Translations under genes and position numbers: made by a program
Shown: piece after piece, positions 27,701 through 33,987 of the stretch
Layout of the letters: each line of letters begins with the position of its first letter
How positions within the stretch are numbered: the first letter of the stretch is position 1
The notes under the pieces: model-generated
Database searches by the model: none
The model's input: the letters and a program-made list of their open reading frames with translations, nothing else
What the model was told of the DNA's origin: nothing
Assembly (NCBI RefSeq): GCF_003253485.1
Contig: NZ_QKTX01000002.1
Coordinates: 403,538-467,537 of the forward strand
Direction of reading: 5' to 3'
Length of the DNA stretch: 64,000 nt
Origin: Algoriphagus aquaeductus
GTDB taxonomy: Bacteria > Bacteroidota > Bacteroidia > Cytophagales > Cyclobacteriaceae

Positions 27701-27922
27701 AGAACCGGATTTGAACTGGGTGCTGACATTTTTAATGTCGCCAATATGCTTAACAAAGAGTGGGGGACTTCCAAAAATCTAGGAAATCAAAATTTGATGA
27801 CCTTGAGGAACTTTGATCGTGCCAGGCAAGAATATGTGTATCAAATCAACCCCAACGTGGGCGTAGCCAATCCGGGCGGGACACCTTTCCAAGTGCAGAT
27901 CTCCGGAAGGTTCTTCTTCTGA
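24752..27922 (+). CDS. Oar-like TonB-dependent outer-membrane receptor
   Basis: 1056 residues. Signal peptide about 1-29, then a CarboxypepD_reg-like beta-sandwich (about 32-115: GKLTDSDGEMLIGAQILVKN), a TonB-box-like segment (LGEVSVMAN), and a plug domain with VNGRNFNSLVDLSP and REFEVMTNDYDVTNGRSGGG, followed by a long beta-barrel ending in aromatic SGRFFF. This layout matches the Oar group of TonB receptors, implicated in protein or peptide export/uptake in myxobacteria and Bacteroidota. There is no SusD partner. The next gene, after a strong terminator, encodes a secreted phosphodiesterase, so a nucleotide or phospholipid substrate is conceivable (inference). Confidence 0.93.
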   Translation: MGFKTFTQTFGMVLTLIFSILLHQNAPAQLVNASVSGKLTDSDGEMLIGAQILVKNELTGFTASTVTGVTGNYLISQIPLGTNYTVTATYMGYGSKTFTGISLNQGDNIKLDFILNEQAQELGEVSVMANSITNSIDRLGSSTAVSAKDMSTLPVNGRNFNSLVDLSPVSNGNSLLGQLFSSTNYTIDGMTNRSPLSSGSTNRGPFSISMEAIREFEVMTNDYDVTNGRSGGGIISAVTKTGTNRVEGSAFLFNRADWLASKYDIRGNLRNNEFSIQQYGVTLGGPIIKDKLHYFIAYDGQRDAQPLFIADLQTPEDEVRFNVSRQSLDRYLQIARTKYGVADSPQTGSFDKLRYSHTAFLRLDYQINSKNLLTVRNNFSWDLNSQGVNDNTSINLYEVYGDHLSTANSLMASLRTVLTPNLTNELKLQYLYTLDDGRPSSQLPSENIPRAIVQNVQSQVNDRTVNTNIQLGGQRFLPERFESNVYQLVNNLYYNKGKTNYTFGMDLLMNNLSSLATSEFNGRFFFTGLDNFDNLRPFRYAREVALTDPTVEQTIFGGGIYAQSNTDLGRGMSLVLGLRGDYTGYKNAPNFNQTVFDELGLRTDVKTNAFQIQPRFQFTWDINQKQTDVLRIGGGVFGSALNNYTDVNNLQFDGTKIVAVDITGAAVPTPDFVSYRNNPATAPGRELLNLPGVSPVATINMNSEDLKVPTVYKGNVMYNKIINNRLRLGANVIASLARNNYMYVDRNMVDEPFFRLANEGNRGVYVPIETISTTNGNADWTRGRKTTEIGRVLELVSEGRNNTYTVVIDGTYRYFKDGQVTASYTWNDSKDNTSFNGNVANSATLFQAVVDDPRDLSRMSYSNGQFRKKVVFYGTLPSFKGVTVGVRYSGIGGTRYSLVVNGNVNGDFVNSNDLAFVFDPNTPGLSESVATAMREVLANPDNLALSYLQNSLGKVAERNGGENGYFGFWDVRVTKKFFFNDAKRTGFELGADIFNVANMLNKEWGTSKNLGNQNLMTLRNFDRARQEYVYQINPNVGVANPGGTPFQVQISGRFFF

Positions 27923-27939
27923 TTATCGCAACAAACCAC

Positions 27940-27978
27940 AAGCCCGACTTTTCCATGGTGAAAAGCGGGCTTTTTTCT
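27940..27978 (+). terminator. Terminator of the Oar-like receptor gene
   Basis: Stem AAGCCCG plus CTTTTC pairs with GAAAAG plus CGGGCTT (one bulged A, loop CATGGT), followed by six Ts from 27971. Long and strong. Confidence 0.88.
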
Positions 27979-27998
27979 TCTCATCAATCCATTTTCAA

Positions 27999-29360
27999 AT
28001 GAACAATATTAGAATAGTTATAGCTATTGCGTCCCTTGCTCTAGGCTTAGGGATTGGGTATCCCGCAGCCAATGCCCAAAATCAACCCAGTCAACATGTA
28101 GTCTTGATTTCCATTGACGGATTCAGACCGGATTTTTACCTGGATCCTTCCTGGCCAGCACCCAATCTTCAGGAGATGGCGTCTCAGGGTGCCCGTGCCG
28201 AAGGGGTGACCGGAGTATTTCCTTCGGTGACTTATCCCTCTCATACCACCATCGTCACAGGCCGTACTCCAGCGGCCCATGGGATTTATTATAACTCCCC
28301 ATTTGAGTCAGGTGGTCAAACAGGCAGATGGTATTGGGAGACTGAGAAAATAAAAGTACCTACCCTTTGGGATGCTGTGCGAAAGGCCGGAATGAAAAGC
28401 GCCAGTTTTATCTGGCCAGTTTCGGTAGGAGCTCCGATAGACTACAATCTACCCGAGTTTTGGAGTTTGGAAGAAGGCTTTGGACGAATCGAACCCATGA
28501 GAAATGAAGAGAACCCCAAAGGGCTTTTGGCAGAACTGGAGGAACAGGTTCTCGGAAAGCTCAATGAGCGAACTTTCAACGGGGATTACCTCAACCGCGA
28601 GGATCGGATCGGGGAGATGGCGGGCTATGTGTTGGAGACTTACAAGCCTAATCTGATCACTTTGCATCTGATTGCCACGGATCATTTCCAGCATGTGGAA
28701 GGAAGAGAAGGCCCCATGGTCAGAAAATCGCTTGCTGCCACCGACCGGGCAATCGGCAAAATCATCGAAACTGCCGAGCGCGCGGGCATCCTTGATCAGA
28801 CCACCTTTATCGTTACGGGAGACCATGGGTTTGTCAATATCCACAGTTCGCTCAGTCCTAATGTTTGGCTGGTGGATGCCGGACTGATGGAAAATAGGCC
28901 TGACCGTGGCAATTGGAAGGCGACTTTTCATACGAGTGGAGCTTCGGCATTTTTGCATCTCAAAGATCCCAAAGACCAAAAAACCCTGGATCAGGTCAAG
29001 TCCATTTTGGACAACCTGCCGGAAAATCACAAAAAACTCTTCAGAGTGGTCAGCAAAGAAGAACTGGCCCAAATCGGCGCGGATCCCAATGCCGCTTTGG
29101 CCTTGGCTCCAATCCGCGGCGTGTCATTTTCCCCCAGCAGTCAAGGTGGCCTATTGAAACCTGCAAAGGGTGGTACTCATGGATTTTTTCCTGACTTTGA
29201 TGAGATCGAAACCGGTTTTATCGCTTGGGGAGCGGGGATCCAATCCAATGTCGAGATCCAAGAAATGAGTCTGGTGGATGTGGCTGCGGTAGTCGACTAT
29301 CTACTCAACCTGAAGATGGACCTTCCCGAGAGCAACCTGTATCCGGGAATCAAGAAATAA
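27999..29360 (+). CDS. Secreted NPP-type nucleotide pyrophosphatase/phosphodiesterase
   Basis: 453 residues. Signal peptide to about residue 27 (NAQ). An alkaline-phosphatase superfamily enzyme of the ectonucleotide pyrophosphatase/phosphodiesterase class: metal ligand D40 (ISIDGFRPD), nucleophile T78 in FPSVTYPSHTTIVTG, then TDHFQH, VTGDHGF and GTHGFFP supplying the remaining two-zinc ligands. Substrates would be nucleotides or phosphodiester lipids in the periplasm or outside the cell. It is the last gene on this strand before a terminator, separated from the receptor by a terminator of its own, so it may have an independent promoter. Confidence 0.92.
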   Translation: MNNIRIVIAIASLALGLGIGYPAANAQNQPSQHVVLISIDGFRPDFYLDPSWPAPNLQEMASQGARAEGVTGVFPSVTYPSHTTIVTGRTPAAHGIYYNSPFESGGQTGRWYWETEKIKVPTLWDAVRKAGMKSASFIWPVSVGAPIDYNLPEFWSLEEGFGRIEPMRNEENPKGLLAELEEQVLGKLNERTFNGDYLNREDRIGEMAGYVLETYKPNLITLHLIATDHFQHVEGREGPMVRKSLAATDRAIGKIIETAERAGILDQTTFIVTGDHGFVNIHSSLSPNVWLVDAGLMENRPDRGNWKATFHTSGASAFLHLKDPKDQKTLDQVKSILDNLPENHKKLFRVVSKEELAQIGADPNAALALAPIRGVSFSPSSQGGLLKPAKGGTHGFFPDFDEIETGFIAWGAGIQSNVEIQEMSLVDVAAVVDYLLNLKMDLPESNLYPGIKK

Positions 29361-29382
29361 CGTTTTGCCTCCATTGGGAAAG

Positions 29383-29409
29383 CCGGTCGATTTTTCGACC
29401 GGTTTTTTT
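29383..29409 (+). terminator. Terminator between the phosphodiesterase and Crp-type genes
   Basis: Perfect 8-bp stem CCGGTCGA/TCGACCGG with TTTT loop, then seven Ts. Its tail overlaps the stop codon of the convergent regulator gene. Confidence 0.9.
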
Positions 29410-30022
29410 AGGTTCTGATCTTGCTTCTTTTTTGCCCTGCTCTGAAAAGTTCTTCTTTGATCACTTTGGAGACGGTTTGTCGGGTCATACCTGTGAGATC
29501 AGCCATATCTTGTAGGGTGAGGAGGTTGACCAAACTATGGTTTTTGCCCGTTCCATCCTCGATCTGTTCTTGGAATTGCTTAAGGATTCGTTGTACTTTT
29601 TCTTGGGCATTTAGGCTTCGCACTGCAAAAAGCCGCTCTTCGGCCCTACACCATCGACTGACCAGTTTATAAGAAAACCATTCGGAGACTTCCGGGATTT
29701 GGGTAGTGATTTTTTTAAAATAAGGTTGATCATACGCTCTCAGGATGACCGGGGTGAGGGTTTTTGCAAATTCAGAGAACTGCCCGTTGAGGTATTGGAG
29801 ATTGCCGAAAAAGTCTCCCGGCTTAAGGATATCGTAGCATATTTCTTCACCCTGTAAGGAATAGGAACCAATCCGGATGGCTCCTTTGACAATTTCATAA
29901 ATGGGCGTGACGCGTTGGGGAGGTTGATAGAGCAAGATTCCCTTTTCTATTTCCAAAGGTTTTACCTGAGTAAAACCTTCCTCCCCCTTGCCTCTCAGAT
30001 ATTCGAAAAGGTTAAACTCCAT
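29408..30022 (-). CDS. Crp/Fnr family transcriptional regulator
   Basis: 204 residues. N-terminal cyclic-nucleotide-binding-like beta-barrel (about 15-115) with EIVKGAIRIGSYSLQGEE and LKPGDFFGN; it lacks the full phosphate-binding cassette and the cysteines of Fnr, so cAMP or oxygen sensing is doubtful. C-terminal winged helix: LLTLQDMADLTGMTRQTVSKVIKE (about 167-190). Its target is unknown; the long noncoding stretch upstream carries a perfect 10-bp dyad that could be an autoregulatory site. Confidence 0.92.
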   Translation of the reverse strand: MEFNLFEYLRGKGEEGFTQVKPLEIEKGILLYQPPQRVTPIYEIVKGAIRIGSYSLQGEEICYDILKPGDFFGNLQYLNGQFSEFAKTLTPVILRAYDQPYFKKITTQIPEVSEWFSYKLVSRWCRAEERLFAVRSLNAQEKVQRILKQFQEQIEDGTGKNHSLVNLLTLQDMADLTGMTRQTVSKVIKEELFRAGQKRSKIRT

Positions 30023-30558
30023 GAAGATGGTTTTTGATCCAATTTCCTTTGTTAAATGGAATTTTGGAATGCCTATTCTAAAGTTTCACCAGAACTTAAC
30101 ACTTTGAAAATGTGACGGTAATACTTAAGGTAAGAACTTAATATGGGGGAAATTTTATGGAGATAAAAGATTTCTTTCCCATGTAAAAATCGATGTGGCA
30201 CATTATCTAGTAGTCTATGCATAATTGCATTTCCAAAAAGTTCAGCCCTACCGAAATCCCAGCGCTCATCGGGACTTGCATTACAAGATCGTTAAATTCA
30301 TTTTGAAAATTTTTCAAGTATGACCTTTCTAATAGGGTCATACTTCTCCATAACCATGGATAGAACCCATGGAAAACATGATTTCGTTTTGATGGTTTTC
30401 CCGACCCCAACCGAGTCGAAACATTTTCCATCTCCCATCCCCCTGACGATCAACTGGCTTAATTTTTGACCCTAAAAAAATCATTCACGAAAGGAACCAA
30501 ATCACCTGATTTGGCTATTTTCAATCCACTCAATCATTCACAACCAAACACCACTTTT
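30023..30558. other. 536-base gene-free stretch with dyads
   Basis: No gene I can support. It includes the perfect inverted repeat at 30316-30345 and, just after it, two CCATGG palindromes (30354-30359 and 30368-30373). It should hold the divergent promoters of the Crp-type gene and the small CxxC gene. Confidence 0.45.
30316..30345. repeat. Perfect 10-bp inverted repeat
   Basis: AAGTATGACC (30316-30325) and GGTCATACTT (30336-30345), loop of 10 bases, no T-run. About 300 bases from the Crp-type start and 210 from the small CxxC gene start; could be an operator or an RNA hairpin. Confidence 0.5.
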
Positions 30559-30735
30559 ATGACCGAACAACAAAAACAAGCCCTCGAGGAAGCGATTGCC
30601 TCCCTCAAGTCCCAGCTTACCGGTGACATGTTTGCCGATATGGAAGTCCGGGATCAGATTCACAATCTGGAAATGCAGCTCAAAGGAGTGAAACCGATGG
30701 ATTCACATTTCGACTGCATCGGTTGCGGAAGCTAA
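30559..30735 (+). CDS. Small conserved-looking protein with C-terminal CxxC
   Basis: 58 residues from the ATG at 30559, preceded by a T-rich leader. An acidic, Glu/Gln-rich helix (MTEQQKQALEEAIASLK, then EVRDQIHNLEMQLKG) is followed by a terminal DCIGCGS, a CxxC that could bind a metal or take part in thiol chemistry. An extension to a TTG at 30466 is unlikely because its sequence looks noncoding. The pseudouridine synthase gene starts 10 bases downstream, so the two are probably co-transcribed. Function unknown. Confidence 0.7.
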   Translation: MTEQQKQALEEAIASLKSQLTGDMFADMEVRDQIHNLEMQLKGVKPMDSHFDCIGCGS

Positions 30736-30745
30736 ATCCACTGTC

Positions 30746-31381
30746 TTGCCCAGATATTTCATTATTTACAAACCATTTGGCGTAGTGAGCCAATTCAGCG
30801 GAGAGGGGCCTACTTTGGCCTCTCTCGGCGATTTTCCCAAAGAAGTATATCCTGTCGGTCGACTGGACAAAGACAGTGAAGGGCTCCTCCTCATCACCGA
30901 TGACAAATGGCTCAACCATCACCTGCTCAATCCCCGATTTGGACATCAGCGAACCTATTATGCCCAGGTAGAAGGCGTCCCAACTCCGGAAGCGTTAAAG
31001 GAACTTCAATCCGGAGTCGTGATCCAAGTGGATGGACAGAACTATAAGACCAAGCCAGCCTTAGCCAAAATCCTGACGCCGATACCTGAACTTCCCGAGC
31101 GCAACCCTCCGATCCGATACCGAGCCAGCATTCCGGATACTTGGATTTCATTGACCCTGATCGAAGGGAAAAATCGTCAGGTCCGAAAAATGACGGCTGC
31201 GGTGGGATTCCCCACGCTGCGCTTGGTTCGGTTTTCCATGGAAAAAATCACCATCTCCGGGATGGAAGTCGGGGAAATCCGTGAAATGGATCAGGAATCG
31301 GTCTATCGTGCCTTGGGGCTCACGGGATTTGTGAAGGTTAATACCCCGGGTAGTTCGGTGAAAAAGAATCGTCGTTCTTAA
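30746..31381 (+). CDS. RsuA/RluE-family pseudouridine synthase
   Basis: 211 residues. Isomerises uridine to pseudouridine in rRNA. The catalytic motif VGRLDKDSEGLLL holds D41, and the motif IEGKNRQVRKMTAAVG is the RsuA/RluB/E/F group signature. No N-terminal S4 domain is present, and the length fits RluE (23S rRNA U2457 in E. coli), which is my best but not certain assignment. The start is a TTG at 30746 directly before the conserved RYFIIYKPFGV; no in-frame ATG is available. The C-terminal extension is Lys/Ser rich. Confidence 0.9.
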   Translation: MPRYFIIYKPFGVVSQFSGEGPTLASLGDFPKEVYPVGRLDKDSEGLLLITDDKWLNHHLLNPRFGHQRTYYAQVEGVPTPEALKELQSGVVIQVDGQNYKTKPALAKILTPIPELPERNPPIRYRASIPDTWISLTLIEGKNRQVRKMTAAVGFPTLRLVRFSMEKITISGMEVGEIREMDQESVYRALGLTGFVKVNTPGSSVKKNRRS

Positions 31382-31382
31382 A

Positions 31383-31434
31383 AATTCCTAAAATCCCGAC
31401 CTGACAGGGATGACACCTGCCACTGGAAGGAATT
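31383..31434. repeat. Intergenic inverted-repeat element with CCTGACAGG core
   Basis: A 52-base unit bounded by AATTCCT (31383-31389) and AGGAATT (31428-31434), containing CCTGACAGG (31400-31408) and GACACCTG. The same CCTGACAGG core occurs beside a hairpin at 63859, suggesting a dispersed intergenic repeat family. Confidence 0.4.
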
Positions 31435-31504
31435 AAGATTGTGGGTTGGTACATTTTCCCCTATTTTAGCCCAGCCAAAATAATGGATTAAACTCGAGTC
31501 GTTC

Positions 31505-32476
31505 ATGCATCAGGAAAAAATCGCAGAAGTCATACAGGAGGTCAAAAAGGTCGTCGTAGGGCAGGACAAAATGGTCAATCGACTGTTGATCGGACTGTTT
31601 ACCAACGGACATATTTTGTTGGAAGGCGTACCCGGATTGGCCAAGACCCTTACCGTCAACACCCTGGCTAAGGTGCTACATCTCGATTTCAACCGAATAC
31701 AGTTTACTCCCGATTTGTTGCCATCCGACTTGATCGGGACGATGATTTACAATCAGCAGACGGCCAACTTTGAGGTGAAAAAAGGGCCCATTTTCGCCAA
31801 TGTGATTTTGGCAGACGAAGTCAACCGATCCCCGGCAAAAGTACAGTCCGCACTTCTGGAAGCGATGCAGGAAAAGCAGGTGACGATCGGAGAGCATACC
31901 TATCAATTGGATCGGCCTTTTTTGGTTTTGGCTACCCAAAACCCTGTGGACCAAGAGGGCACCTATCCCCTTCCGGAGGCGCAGGTGGACCGATTTATGA
32001 TGAAGGTTCACATCGACTACCCGAGCAAATCTGACGAGATGGAGGTCATGCGCCGCATGTCCAATATGCAATACTCCTCAGAGGTCCGTCCCATTCTATC
32101 CAAGCAGGACATTTTTGAAATCCGCAATCAAATCAATGCGGTGAATATGGCAGAACCTTTGGAACACTATATAATAGAGTTGGTGTTTGCTACCCGTTTT
32201 CCCCAGCAATATGGGCTAAGGGACGAGGCCAAATACATCATGTTTGGAGTTTCACCTCGTGCCAGTATCAATTTGAATTTGGCCTCAAAAGCGGTGGCTT
32301 ACATGGATGGACGGGACTACGTATTGCCTGAGGACATCAAAGAGATCGCCGAGGACGTGCTCAACCACCGGATTTTGCTCAATTATGAGGCAGAAGCAGA
32401 TAATGTGAGTACTCGTAGTCTGGTAAAAACACTACTGGAAAAAGTACCGATTAATAAGTCGGTAACATTGAAATAA
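31505..32476 (+). CDS. MoxR-family AAA+ ATPase
   Basis: 323 residues. Walker A GVPGLAKT (41-48), Walker B VILADEVNR (99-107), sensor ATQNPVDQEGTYPLPEAQ, arginine finger region VDRF and the C-terminal lid. MoxR ATPases are chaperones for maturation of protein complexes, usually encoded with DUF58 and von Willebrand factor A proteins. None of these follow here; a strong terminator closes the gene immediately, so this copy stands alone. Either the partner genes are elsewhere or this is a solitary paralogue. Confidence 0.95.
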   Translation: MHQEKIAEVIQEVKKVVVGQDKMVNRLLIGLFTNGHILLEGVPGLAKTLTVNTLAKVLHLDFNRIQFTPDLLPSDLIGTMIYNQQTANFEVKKGPIFANVILADEVNRSPAKVQSALLEAMQEKQVTIGEHTYQLDRPFLVLATQNPVDQEGTYPLPEAQVDRFMMKVHIDYPSKSDEMEVMRRMSNMQYSSEVRPILSKQDIFEIRNQINAVNMAEPLEHYIIELVFATRFPQQYGLRDEAKYIMFGVSPRASINLNLASKAVAYMDGRDYVLPEDIKEIAEDVLNHRILLNYEAEADNVSTRSLVKTLLEKVPINKSVTLK

Positions 32477-32494
32477 CACAAATTGCCGCTTTGG

Positions 32495-32523
32495 AAGGCT
32501 TCTCGTAAGGGAAGCCTTTTTTT
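32495..32523 (+). terminator. Terminator of the MoxR gene
   Basis: Perfect stem AAGGCTTC/GAAGCCTT with 8-base loop and a T-run to 32523. Confidence 0.88.
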
Positions 32524-32660
32524 ATGCTTTTTCTGTTACTTCAATATTAAATTCTGTCTTCATTTTTAAAAAAACCATAATTCGATTCATTCTATCGGGG
32601 CCGAAAATTGAATTCACCTTTGCATCAACAAATCGCAAAACCACAATTCAATTGATAAAG

Positions 32661-33899
32661 ATGAAAAGAATCCAATCCCTTATGTTGATCCTCATGGCTG
32701 GAGTAATCGGCTTCGTAGGATGTATCGAAGGAAATGACAGACCAGGAACTGATGATGGAGACAACGGATCCAACATTGTAGTCAGCTCCAACATTACCAC
32801 CAATACCACTTGGGAAACCGGCAAGGTATACGTACTCTCCGGACGAATAACCGTAACCAACGGAGCTACGCTAACCATCCAGCCTGGAGTAGTCGTGAAG
32901 GGTGAAGTGGGAACCGGCGCCAATGCCACGGCACTGATCATCGCCCGAGGCGCCAAAATCAACGCGGCAGGTACGGCCACACAACCGATCATTTTTACCA
33001 CAGTAGCTGACGAAATCAGACCAGGTCAAATCGCTTCACCAAACATGGATCCTACTTTAGAAGGTCTTTGGGGAGGATTGATCGTTTTGGGTAGAGCAAG
33101 AGGTTCTTTCCCAGGGGATATCCAAGAAATCCAGATCGAAGGCATTCCTGCATCAGATACCAATGGACTATACGGAGGTACGGATGATGCCGACAACTCC
33201 GGAGTAATCAAATATATTTCTATTCGCCATGGGGGTGCCAATATCGGTGAAGGCAACGAAATCAACGGTTTGACTTTGGGCGGTGTAGGTTCCGGAACGG
33301 TCATCGAAAATGTGGAAGTAGTAGCCAACCAAGATGATGGTATCGAGTGGTTTGGTGGCACGGTATCCGTGAAAAACGCCTTGATTTGGAATTCAGGAGA
33401 TGATGCTGTAGATACTGACCAAGCTTGGGCAGGTACTTTGGACAACTTCATCGTGATCTGCGGAGTCAACACAGACCATGCCTTGGAAATAGATGGTCCG
33501 GAAGGGTCTTACAATGCTGCTCATACCGTGAAAAACGGCTCTATCAAAGGTCACCCGTCTTCTGAATTCGCTGACTTCAGAGCCGGTGCCAGAGGAACTT
33601 TCGAAAATCTTTATTTCTTCAATTTTCCTTCTCCAGCTGCCAACAACAATGCAGGAAGAGGTGACTTCTCTCTCAGCGGTGACAACACCATCGCCAACTT
33701 CAGCAACGGAGTATTAAAGTTTGCCAAGCTTGAGGCTACCCTTGCAGAGGGCGTGACGCTTCAGCAGGCATTCCGAAACGGTACCGATGTACACGCTGCC
33801 ACAGTAGCCATCAGAGCCAATACAGTAGGAGCCAACAAAGCTGCCTTTGAAGGTTGGACTTGGGCCGCAGCTGCCAACGCACTCGCTGACTTCAGATAA
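32661..33899 (+). CDS. Exported lipoprotein with right-handed beta-helix-like repeats
   Basis: 412 residues from the ATG at 32661. Lipobox GFVGC puts the lipidated cysteine at 21, followed by an acidic GTDDGDNGS linker typical of surface-exposed Bacteroidota lipoproteins. The body has short Asn/Gly-rich turns spaced as in parallel beta-helices (NGATLTIQPGVVVKGE, GGLIVLGRARG, GVIKYISIRHGG, GTVIENVEVVANQDDGIEWFGG, NALIWNSGDDAVDTDQA). Relatives are sometimes mislabelled as multidrug transporters. It precedes the TonB receptor gene by 88 bases on the same strand and may serve as its surface substrate-binding or processing partner (inference). Confidence 0.85.
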   Translation: MKRIQSLMLILMAGVIGFVGCIEGNDRPGTDDGDNGSNIVVSSNITTNTTWETGKVYVLSGRITVTNGATLTIQPGVVVKGEVGTGANATALIIARGAKINAAGTATQPIIFTTVADEIRPGQIASPNMDPTLEGLWGGLIVLGRARGSFPGDIQEIQIEGIPASDTNGLYGGTDDADNSGVIKYISIRHGGANIGEGNEINGLTLGGVGSGTVIENVEVVANQDDGIEWFGGTVSVKNALIWNSGDDAVDTDQAWAGTLDNFIVICGVNTDHALEIDGPEGSYNAAHTVKNGSIKGHPSSEFADFRAGARGTFENLYFFNFPSPAANNNAGRGDFSLSGDNTIANFSNGVLKFAKLEATLAEGVTLQQAFRNGTDVHAATVAIRANTVGANKAAFEGWTWAAAANALADFR

Positions 33900-33916
33900 T
33901 AATGAATACCTAAGGA

Positions 33917-33950
33917 AAAGGAAGGTCTTGCAAGGATCCTTCCTTTCCCT
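33917..33950 (+). terminator. Hairpin between the beta-helix and TonB receptor genes
   Basis: Perfect arms AAAGGAAGG (33917-33925) and CCTTCCTTT (33938-33946), then CCCTTTCTC. With only short T-runs it is probably a partial terminator or a processing hairpin that lowers receptor relative to lipoprotein expression. Confidence 0.55.
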
Positions 33951-33987
33951 TTCTCCCTCCCAGAAATATTCTTCAATAACAAGCTGT

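Noticed and set aside
30207..30431. 74-codon minus-strand frame
   Set aside because: Covers the perfect inverted repeat and CCATGG palindromes, has no recognisable start context or domain, and looks like chance.
33847..33987. Upstream extension of the second TonB receptor
   Set aside because: It overlaps the end of the beta-helix lipoprotein gene and a hairpin; the signal peptide begins at 33988.
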